Origin: Thermoproteota archaeon
GTDB lineage: Archaea; Thermoproteota; Bathyarchaeia; Bathyarchaeales; Bathycorpusculaceae
Reading direction: 5' to 3'
Length of the DNA: 6,308 nt
NCBI GenBank assembly: GCA_012511995.1
Contig: JAAZFA010000274.1
Location: 1 to 6,308 of the forward strand
Shown in pieces: positions 1 through 4,760 of this stretch; position 1 is the first letter of the stretch; every line of letters starts with the position of its first letter. The notes below the pieces were generated by a model. It worked only from the letters and a program-made list of their open reading frames with translations. It had not been told where the DNA came from and did no database searches. The position numbers and the translations under genes are program-made.

Positions 1-123
1 GCAATAGCTAATCGAACGGTCAGAAAAGATTCTACATGCAGAAGCTACTCGTTTTAGACACCCCGAAATTACACACCTTAGCGCATGCATAAACGGTTAC
101 GTTATATGCCCCAACGGTAAATC

Positions 124-137
124 CAAAACAAAAGCAT
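124..137 (-). terminator. Possible T-tract terminator of the Ig-like gene
   Basis: Read on the minus strand, about 45 bases after the stop codon, this segment reads TTTTGTTTT with few interruptions. Archaeal transcription often ends at such U-rich tracts without a stable hairpin. No stem-loop was seen, so support is weak. Confidence 0.25.
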
Positions 138-180
138 CATAGGAGGATTCGGTCGAGCCTCAAGGAATTAGTAAATGGCT

Positions 181-1062
181 TTAATCAGCTGTGCTTATGG
201 GAACCATTATTGTTGCTTGATCTATGATTGTGTCATTGAATTTTAATGTCGCAGTAAGGGCAAACGGTTCAACATATTTGTATGCTCCAAACATAAAATA
301 TGTCTTTTCTAAAGTTTTTGTTCCCCCTGCCTTTAGGTCATCTAATGGATAGGTTGCGCCATTAATGTATACATCAAGGAAATCATTTGGATTATATTGG
401 GGATCTGAAGTAGCGTTTGCATCTTTTTCATCGGTTTTGCTAGTGTTCAGTGTAATAGTCAAACTTGCGACATCGGTCCTTCCGATGTTTGTGTAGTTCA
501 GCGAAAACAAATCTAGTGCGGCACCAAGTGCAGTGCCATGCCATGTACCCAAGCATATAAAATTGGTTATCTTTACGTTGGGTAAGGGTGGAATCGTTAA
601 TACCGCTTGATCAAGGATTGCTTCGTTGGATTTTAAGGCGGCAGTTAGGGTAGTCGCATTGAAATCAGCGGTAACAGCCCAGTAGAACCTGAAGTCTTTT
701 GTTTCTCCCGCCCTAAGGTCTCCTAATAGGCACGGTTTCTCTATCTCAAATTCGGCTATTTGATCGTACGGAGGTGTAGCGTTAGTATATATGAGCTGTT
801 GGTTGTTTTCAGTGGTTGTATTGGCGCTAAAAATAACGGTCAGGTCATCGACATCACCTGCTCCTGTGTTAGTCAAGTTTAAAACAAACCACACATTTAC
901 AACGTCGATGGTAGAACTAGAAGAAGTTCCTGTCGTGTTAAAACTAGTTATCTTAACATGTGGGTTAGAAGTAAGGTCGTAGTTTAAGGATAATACTCCA
1001 ACAATTCCAACAATCAGCACAGTAACAATAGTAGCAACTACAGCTAGCACCGTTTTTTTCAT
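181..1062 (-). CDS. Membrane-anchored surface protein with two Ig-like domains
   Basis: Hypothetical 293-residue extracytoplasmic protein; its binding partner is unknown. Residues about 4-26 form one hydrophobic segment after a short MKK n-region, followed by L-N-Y-D-L. There is no clear signal peptidase site, so it probably stays as an N-terminal anchor with the rest outside the cell. The remainder is two similar domains (residues about 34-158 and 161-288) rich in beta-strand patterns such as V-K-I-T-x-F, L-N-x-T-N-x-G and DL-[RK]-AG-x-TK. The N-x-G and A-G-x-T-K patterns resemble CARDB/FxLYD-type Ig-like domains of archaeal surface proteins. Many N-x-S/T sequons (for example NTT, NLT, NAT, NYT, NDT) fit N-glycosylation outside the cell. 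The start is an ATG at 1060-1062; no strong Shine-Dalgarno precedes it, so translation may start from a short leader. It is transcribed alone, away from the 1421 and 1630 loci. The reading frame is convincing; the fold assignment is an inference. Confidence 0.85.
   Translation of the reverse strand: MKKTVLAVVATIVTVLIVGIVGVLSLNYDLTSNPHVKITSFNTTGTSSSSTIDVVNVWFVLNLTNTGAGDVDDLTVIFSANTTTENNQQLIYTNATPPYDQIAEFEIEKPCLLGDLRAGETKDFRFYWAVTADFNATTLTAALKSNEAILDQAVLTIPPLPNVKITNFICLGTWHGTALGAALDLFSLNYTNIGRTDVASLTITLNTSKTDEKDANATSDPQYNPNDFLDVYINGATYPLDDLKAGGTKTLEKTYFMFGAYKYVEPFALTATLKFNDTIIDQATIMVPISTAD
199..963 (-). repeat. Tandem duplication of an Ig-like domain (two ~125-codon copies)
   Basis: Copy A lies at 589-963 and copy B at 199-582, inside the 181-1062 gene. 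Both begin with a P-x-V-K-I-T-[SN]-F strand and both end with a matched block: A-L-K-S-N-E-A-I-L-D-Q-A in copy A and T-L-K-F-N-D-T-I-I-D-Q-A in copy B, then a strand ending in I/V-P. Between them are matching N-L-T-N-T-G / N-Y-T-N-I-G and G-D-L-R-A-G-E-T-K / D-D-L-K-A-G-G-T-K segments. Divergence is substantial, so the duplication is old and not a recent DNA repeat. Confidence 0.75.
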
Positions 1063-1100
1063 ACTTTCGACATAGACTCAACAAGGATATGAACTTTTTC

Positions 1101-1110
1101 GTTAAAATTT
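1101..1110 (-). promoter_or_regulatory. TATA-like box of the Ig-like surface protein gene
   Basis: On the minus strand this reads AAATTTTAAC, about 40 bases before the ATG at 1062. TBP-dependent initiation about 25 bases downstream would give a leader of roughly 15 bases, which fits the lack of a strong Shine-Dalgarno. The area is AT-rich, so chance matches are likely. Confidence 0.35.
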
Positions 1111-1408
1111 CTTGACTAAGCTTCTGAGATACAGAACAGAGTCATACATATACTTGGATTACCCATAGTTCTGTTTCCTTTTCTTGATAGCGTTAATTTT
1201 CTAGCCTTTGTTATTTAATATAAGCCTAATGCAGTACAATTCGTTTGTTTTTTAGGTTTTCTTTTTGTAAATAAGTGTACAATCAAAAATTAACCTATTT
1301 TGCAAAACCGTTTCCAAAAAAGCATTCAAAAATAACAACTTCAGCAATTAAATGTTTGCAAAGTGGGTGTCTTGTCTATCCAAACGAGTTGATTACCTTC
1401 TAATTAAC

Positions 1409-1413
1409 GGAGA
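1409..1413 (+). promoter_or_regulatory. Shine-Dalgarno site of the 1421 small ORF
   Basis: GGAGA lies 7 bases before the ATG at 1421 and is the only clear ribosome binding site on the plus strand of this part of the window. It is the main reason to treat this 48-codon frame as a real start and not as noise. Confidence 0.45.
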
Positions 1414-1420
1414 ATAATTC

Positions 1421-1567
1421 ATGCATCGAATAAATTTGCGTAAAGTCGTTAGCGCTGCTGAGGCTGCCAAGACCTCTGAAGAACGTTGGCGTCTTATAAG
1501 CTGGGGCATAACGTTTGAAGGTTCAATGATGCTAAAGGCTTCTTTGTCAAGAAATGTTGACTTGTAA
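1421..1567 (+). pseudogene. Short ORF, possible remnant of a LAGLIDADG-like gene
   Basis: A 48-codon frame from ATG at 1421 to TAA at 1565-1567, preceded by GGAGA at 1409-1413 with about 7 bases spacing, a good Shine-Dalgarno arrangement. The peptide starts as a basic amphipathic helix (M-H-R-I-N-L-R-K-V-V, then S-A-A-E-A-A-K) and continues with E-E-R-W-R-L-I-S-W-G-I-T-F-E-G-S-M. The segment S-W-G-I-T-F-E-G-S-M resembles the LAGLIDADG helix of homing endonucleases: hydrophobic residues, an acidic residue in the catalytic position, then G-S. A complete enzyme would be at least three times longer, so if the match is real this is a truncated remnant. No continuation was found in the other frames downstream. 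It could also be a genuine small basic protein. The ribosome binding site and plausible amino acid usage support past or present translation; the family call is a guess from one motif. Confidence 0.4.
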
Positions 1568-1600
1568 CTTCGGAGTTAGTCAAGAGGTGTAAACAAACAA

Positions 1601-1610
1601 GCTTTTATAC
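1601..1610 (+). promoter_or_regulatory. TATA-like box of the beta-helix pseudogene
   Basis: GCTTTTATAC contains TTTTATA at 1603-1609. Initiation about 25 bases downstream falls at or next to the tandem GTG codons at 1630 and 1633, which suggests a leaderless or near-leaderless transcript and supports that start. Confidence 0.5.
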
Positions 1611-1629
1611 ACTTAACAACCCAAAATCT

Positions 1630-2541
1630 GTGGTGGTTAACATAGGTAAACAAATCACGGTGCTACTTGCGTTAGTTCTTTTAACAGCATCATGGACAAT
1701 AACGTTCCTACCTGTCAAAGCCGAGGACAGAACAAGTTGTCCCAGATAACTATCAGACTATTTCTGACACTATCAAAAATGCTAATGCTGGCGATACCGT
1801 ATTTGTTAAGAGCGGAACCTATGAGAAAAAACAGTTGACCATAGACAAGCCGCTGTCGATAGTTGGCGAAGGTAGAGAAACCACGGTAATTAATCTGTAT
1901 CCTCAGCTCCACAAGACCGAGCCAAACGTTATCGGCCAATATTGGTCTTATTTCGGTGATGCAATAGATGTTGAAGCCGACGATTTTACTCTCCAAAGCT
2001 TCTCAATCAATACGCCTGAAGTAGGTGACAAAACCGGCGGCATCCTCTCGATAACAGGAAACAGGACAAGCATAATTAACAACCAATTATTTATTGGAGC
2101 ATCAATCAATGGTTCTACTGGAACGTTGCAAACAACATATTTTTAAAAGGTGTAGACATCCACGGTTCTCATGGAAACGTTTCCGAAAATAGGATTCTAA
2201 ACAATGGACTCTATGTAATGGGGACTTACAATAGAATCGTTTCAAACCATATTGCCGCAGAAAATAACGGTATTCACATCGAAGGGGATTCCTGCATAAT
2301 CGACGGCAATACAGTGACAGGAAACTCAGGAATAAATGGAGGAATCTATGTAAGCAGTGACCGAACCTGGATTACCAGAAACGTTGTCACTTCTTCTAAT
2401 GCGGGTATAAAGATGGGTGGTTCAGGGAATGTGATCTGCACAAATAATGTGACTATCAACGAAGTGAGCATAATTATAGATTTAAGAATAACCGTATCTT
2501 TTTGGTACTTTACAATATTAGATTCCATATGTATTAAATAA
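1630..2541 (+). pseudogene. Broken NosD-like beta-helix surface protein (two frameshifts, C-terminus lost)
   Basis: Three segments in different frames make one beta-helix protein. Segment 1 (1630 to about 1722) starts at GTG and encodes a signal peptide: V-V-V-N-I-G-K, a hydrophobic core, then V-K-A as a cleavage site. Its frame hits TAA at 1747-1749. Segment 2 (about 1736-2113) is shifted by one base and reads V-V-P-D-N-Y-Q-T-I-S, then V-K-S-G-T-Y and L-S-I-V-G-E-G, the classic N-terminal rung of these proteins. Segment 3 (2116-2541) returns to the first frame with Y-W-N-V-A-N-N-I-F and repeated N-x-[IV] rungs such as I-I-D-G-N-T-V-T-G-N. The first event equals one extra base near 1723-1735 and the second one missing base near 2114-2116, so they cancel. 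The frame ends at 2539-2541 without the GNYWSDY module or the membrane anchor of the intact relative at 4761-6164; the last 25 residues or so no longer look like rungs. It is probably non-functional, unless the shifts are sequence errors. Confidence 0.8.
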
Positions 2542-2582
2542 AAAAACGCTCTTCCCCCCGCACTTTGTTTTATTTTGCGGGG
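2540..2582 (-). terminator. Hairpin plus T7 tract, terminator for the zinc-ribbon transcript
   Basis: CCCCGCA at 2556-2562 pairs perfectly with TGCGGGG at 2576-2582, leaving a 13-base loop. Read on the minus strand, the stem is followed after 9 bases by seven T (2546-2540), a terminator-like arrangement for transcription arriving from 3870 through 2734. On the plus strand the bases after the stem are not T-rich, so it fits the minus strand better, though it also sits just after the plus-strand pseudogene and could separate the two convergent units. Confidence 0.45.
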
Positions 2583-2733
2583 CACAAATTATGTGAGTTA
2601 CCCGCTGAATTAGCTGTTTTATAGTTTACGCATTGTTTAAATATCGAGCGCACGGCTAAGGCTTCAAGTTACCGTCAACGCCTCTTGGCTTGAATCCTTG
2701 AACGTGTTTATCTAACAGGTAAGTCTTTTTTTG

Positions 2734-2985
2734 CTAGCCTATCTTATATAAGCAGAAGGTTTTGCCAGTTCCTGCTCGATCGGGGTTACTTTTGGTAAAC
2801 AATTCTTTCACTTTCTCGATGAAGTTTTTTGCGTACCAACAGGCTTTTGCAGCATCAATTGAATTTAGATCAGTGGCTAAATTATAGAGTCTAAAGAGCT
2901 CAGGGTCGCTAACCAGTGTGGCAACCTTTTTAACGGTTTGGATATCAAAGTTTATTACGTTTGTCGGTGGCCAAATCGCGTGAAT
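2734..2985 (-). pseudogene. In-frame C-terminal continuation of the zinc-ribbon gene after TGA
   Basis: Right after the TGA at 2986-2988 the same minus-strand frame stays open for 83 codons to TAG at 2734-2736. The translation looks like real protein: I-H-A-I-W-P-P-T-N-V, then helical stretches such as D-I-Q-T-V-K-K-V-A-T-L-V, D-A-A-K-A-C-W-Y-A-K-N-F-I-E-K-V-K, and a C-terminal end F-C-L-Y-K-I-G. There is no ATG and no Shine-Dalgarno inside it; the first GTG is deep within a helix, so independent initiation is unlikely. It most simply belongs to the upstream gene, giving a 378-codon gene split by one stop. A point mutation (for example from TGG, CGA or GGA), a sequencing error, or readthrough would all explain this. 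No selenocysteine signal was recognised. Confidence 0.7.
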
Positions 2986-3870
2986 TCAAAGTTTAGCTGT
3001 TAGAGCGTTATATGCAGCCCAAACCGCTAAAAATGCTGTTGACTCTTTCAAATAATTATCGGCTAATCTAATTTCCCATTGAATGTATGAGTCTTTACCA
3101 TCTATTTCATGATTTTTTCCGTTAAGAATGTCATCTTGAAAGCCCTCTAATACTGGGTCGCAACCAAAGCATTTAGTATAGAATTCTATTGACGAGCTTT
3201 CGATATCACATAACTTTATAATTTCGCTCGTTACCCAGCAAGCCACGCAGTCCTTCTTCCACCTGCTGTAGCTGTAAATACTGTTTAGATTTTCAACATA
3301 ACCTTGAAAGGTAGATTGCAGTTCTTCTTTCGGCGCGACTTCAATGAACTTTTTCTCGGCGGCCTCATAGATGATCTGTGGTACTTGCAAAAATATTTCA
3401 GCGTTTGGCGCGTCCATCTTTTCAAAAAGCGTTTTCCAGGGTTTTCGGTCGTAGCTCATCTTCTCAGCAGCTATCTTGGCTACTTCCCTTAATTTTTCTT
3501 GAACGACTTTATCGCCTCGCATTCGGGCAAGCACATAATCATGTATGAGCCATGAGGACCAGTCAACGTGGCTGAGTTCTCGGAGGTATTTTTTGAAAAT
3601 GGCGTCGACTGAAAGATTGTTAAAAAAGTATTTGCCGGGCATGTACTGATAGACTACATATCGTTGTGCTTGCAGAGTTTTCCAGTCTATGTCATCGTAG
3701 GTTTCAACGTGCCCACATTGCGTGCACCGAGTGGTTTTTGTTTTGTCGTCAAACTCAAGTTTATTATTCTTTTTATCGCAATGAACGCACCAGTCACTGC
3801 TATCAGTCCAAATATTAAACGCCCACTCATTAAACGTTATATTATCTTGTTCAGATGCGGTGTTGCTCAC
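2986..3870 (-). CDS. Zinc-ribbon protein of unknown function, probably truncated by TGA
   Basis: Unrecognised 294-residue, probably cytoplasmic protein without signal peptide or membrane segment. Near the N-terminus C28-x2-C31 and C49-x2-C52-G-H form a zinc-ribbon pattern, of the sort found in archaeal transcription or nucleic-acid-binding proteins. The rest is mostly helical and rich in aromatic and charged residues (for example W-K-T-L-Q-A-Q-R-Y-V-V-Y-Q-Y). A second cysteine set, C208-x2-C211 and C234-x2-C237, could bind another metal. The start is GTG at 3868-3870, chosen because GGGAGGT lies 7 bases upstream and the zinc ribbon follows closely. The frame ends at TGA 2986-2988, but a coding-like sequence continues in frame to 2734, so the native protein was probably about 378 residues. 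It is divergent from the pilin gene and has its own promoter with an operator-like palindrome. Role in DNA or RNA binding is an inference from the zinc ribbon only. Confidence 0.8.
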   Translation of the reverse strand: MSNTASEQDNITFNEWAFNIWTDSSDWCVHCDKKNNKLEFDDKTKTTRCTQCGHVETYDDIDWKTLQAQRYVVYQYMPGKYFFNNLSVDAIFKKYLRELSHVDWSSWLIHDYVLARMRGDKVVQEKLREVAKIAAEKMSYDRKPWKTLFEKMDAPNAEIFLQVPQIIYEAAEKKFIEVAPKEELQSTFQGYVENLNSIYSYSRWKKDCVACWVTSEIIKLCDIESSSIEFYTKCFGCDPVLEGFQDDILNGKNHEIDGKDSYIQWEIRLADNYLKESTAFLAVWAAYNALTAKL

Positions 3871-3877
3871 TTTTACA

Positions 3878-3884
3878 ACCTCCC
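3878..3884 (-). promoter_or_regulatory. Shine-Dalgarno site that fixes the GTG start of the zinc-ribbon gene
   Basis: GGGAGGT on the minus strand, 7 bases before the GTG at 3868-3870. It is the strongest ribosome binding site in the window and decides the GTG start, which would otherwise be easy to miss. Confidence 0.75.
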
Positions 3885-3887
3885 GCT

Positions 3888-3903
3888 AGTAAGTACACTT
3901 ACT
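3888..3903. promoter_or_regulatory. Operator-like inverted repeat at the zinc-ribbon promoter
   Basis: AGTAAGT and ACTTACT are perfect 7-base inverted arms separated by AC. The site lies between the TATA-like box (3913-3920) and the Shine-Dalgarno (3878-3884), covering the place where the transcript should begin. A dimeric helix-turn-helix repressor bound here would block initiation. Which protein binds is unknown; self-regulation by the zinc-ribbon protein is possible but unsupported. Confidence 0.5.
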
Positions 3904-3912
3904 TTAATCTGT

Positions 3913-3920
3913 CTTTTAAG
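3913..3920 (-). promoter_or_regulatory. TATA-like box of the zinc-ribbon gene
   Basis: CTTAAAAG on the minus strand, preceded by GCG. Counting about 25 bases downstream puts the transcript start near 3888-3895, leaving room for the Shine-Dalgarno at 3878-3884. Spacing, more than sequence, supports it. Confidence 0.45.
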
Positions 3921-4004
3921 CGCTAACCCATCTCGTCTTAGGAGGTTGATAGATTGAATAACTGTGATGTGCACGTTGGTTTTACACTTAGAGCACGCAG
4001 ATGC

Positions 4005-4027
4005 GTGAAATATCTTCATGATTTCAC
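4005..4027. promoter_or_regulatory. Inverted repeat GTGAAAT-N9-ATTTCAC upstream of the pilin promoter
   Basis: Two perfect 7-base arms (4005-4011 and 4021-4027) with a 9-base spacer, centred about 70 bases before the pilin TATA-like box and about 100 bases upstream of the zinc-ribbon TATA-like box. The position fits a regulator site for the pilin or for both divergent genes. It could also be chance in AT-rich DNA. Confidence 0.3.
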
Positions 4028-4082
4028 CTAAACCAAATAGTCACTGAAAATTAAAAAGAACCACAAACCTCCTAAACCGGCC

Positions 4083-4092
4083 CTTTAAAATT
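4083..4092 (+). promoter_or_regulatory. TATA-like box of the pilin gene
   Basis: CTTTAAAATT lies about 35-40 bases before the ATG at 4124. Initiation about 25 bases downstream gives a leader of roughly 10-14 bases without a clear Shine-Dalgarno. Confidence 0.5.
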
Positions 4093-4123
4093 CTGGCTTC
4101 AATGCAGTTCGGTGTTCAAATAA

Positions 4124-4585
4124 ATGAAACTATGCCGAACCCTAAAACATAAAAGAGGAATCAGCCCTCTCATAGCAACCATAATCCTTCTAGCCATATG
4201 CATCGCAGGCGGAGCACTCATCTACAGTATCTTCTTCAGCACCGCAAACACCCTCAACGCAACAGGCCAACTTAGCGTCCAAACATCATCGCTCATCAAA
4301 GACACCCAAGGAAACACCGTCTTCACCATGACTATCAAAAACGTAGGCAACAAACCCTTCAACAGTCTAAGCGTAACCTTAGCAGACGAAACGTCAGGCG
4401 CCATCGGAACCGTTGCACCCACTACACCTTTGCAACCCGGACAATCAGTATCTTACATCCCAGCAGCAGCCCTCGACGGCAGCAAATACGTCATCGGAAA
4501 CAGCTACAACGTAATCATTAGAGCCACAACTACAGACGGAAGCATCGTAACCCAAGCAGTATCTGTAACTTGTACCATAGGCTAA
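4124..4585 (+). CDS. Archaeal type IV pilin-like protein
   Basis: A 153-residue prepilin, expected to assemble into surface filaments or act as a minor pilin for adhesion. The N-terminus has a short basic leader (M-K-L-C-R-T-L-K-H-K-R-G) and then I-S-P-L-I-A-T-I-I-L-L-A-I, the hallmark of the archaeal pilin N-terminal family (Pilin_N/DUF1628). A class III (PibD/FlaK-type) peptidase should cut after G12, leaving the hydrophobic helix, residues 13-38, as filament core. The mature part of about 115 residues after the helix is rich in Thr, Ser, Ala and Val and shows beta-strand patterns such as F-T-M-T-I-K-N-V-G-N-K and L-Q-P-G-Q-S-V, suggesting a small beta-sandwich head. One N-x-T sequon (N-A-T) follows the helix. 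The ATG at 4124 is chosen because the leader length and cleavage site fit. No assembly ATPase, membrane platform or peptidase gene lies in the window, so those partners must be elsewhere. Codons end in C much more often than in the neighbouring genes. Confidence 0.9.
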   Translation: MKLCRTLKHKRGISPLIATIILLAICIAGGALIYSIFFSTANTLNATGQLSVQTSSLIKDTQGNTVFTMTIKNVGNKPFNSLSVTLADETSGAIGTVAPTTPLQPGQSVSYIPAAALDGSKYVIGNSYNVIIRATTTDGSIVTQAVSVTCTIG

Positions 4586-4590
4586 AACCA

Positions 4591-4623
4591 AATTTTCGTG
4601 TTTTCAACCGCTACCCCATTTTT
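4591..4623 (+). terminator. T-rich end of the pilin transcript
   Basis: Soon after the TAA at 4583-4585 there are T4 runs at 4593-4596 and 4601-4604 and a T5 run at 4619-4623. Successive U-tracts without a hairpin are the usual archaeal termination signal. Confidence 0.4.
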
Positions 4624-4725
4624 CTATAGAAACTGCTTTCTTTAGTATTTGGTGACAAGATAATTGCAAGTATAAATCCAGTTCTCAATTCATTCCTAAA
4701 ACTCCTTAGCCATCGAAGATCCTCT

Positions 4726-4750
4726 GCAAAAAGGAAAACAATAAACAAAT
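4726..4750 (-). terminator. T-rich end of the intact beta-helix transcript
   Basis: On the minus strand, starting about 10 bases after the stop at 4761, the sequence is T-rich with runs of T (complement of GCAAAAAGGAAAACAATAAA). This sits between the convergent pilin and beta-helix genes and probably ends the latter's transcript. Confidence 0.4.
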
Positions 4751-4760
4751 ATTTCTCGAG

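Larger units (their letters stand above)
1063..1420. other. AT-rich intergenic DNA without a convincing gene
   Basis: This 358-base stretch has frequent stops in all frames and long A and T runs (for example around 1243-1275). It should hold the promoter of the minus-strand gene at its left edge and the leader of the 1421 frame at its right edge. No tRNA, hairpin RNA or repeat array was recognised. A 16-codon minus-strand frame starting at about 1167 has no supporting features. Confidence 0.5.

Noticed and set aside
1..57. Open plus-strand frame of 18 codons ending in TAG, as a possible end of an upstream gene
   Set aside because: Too short to judge and without a recognisable protein end; an 18-codon open run is expected by chance.
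141..248. AGGAGG at 141-146 and an ATG at 175 on the plus strand
   Set aside because: The spacing is about 28 bases, too long, and the frame is short and overlaps the real minus-strand gene end.
791..982. 63-codon plus-strand frame
   Set aside because: Lies fully opposite the Ig-like protein gene, has no ribosome site and its translation shows no family feature.
1715..1996. 93-codon minus-strand frame
   Set aside because: Antisense to the recognisable N-terminal rungs of the beta-helix pseudogene; it also has no promoter or ribosome site.
2346..2585. 79-codon minus-strand frame
   Set aside because: Antisense to beta-helix rungs and runs through the terminator hairpin; no supporting features.
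2660..2697. Imperfect inverted repeat GGCTTCAAG / CTTGAATCC
   Set aside because: One mismatch in nine and a 20-base loop; it is in the untranslated tail of the zinc-ribbon transcript but too weak to call a structure.
2986..2988. Selenocysteine at the TGA of the zinc-ribbon gene
   Set aside because: No SECIS-like hairpin was recognised and the surrounding residues do not look like a redox site; a mutation or sequence error is simpler.
3664..3957. 97-codon plus-strand frame over the zinc-ribbon start
   Set aside because: Shadow of the zinc-ribbon gene; the cysteine pattern and Shine-Dalgarno clearly favour the minus strand.
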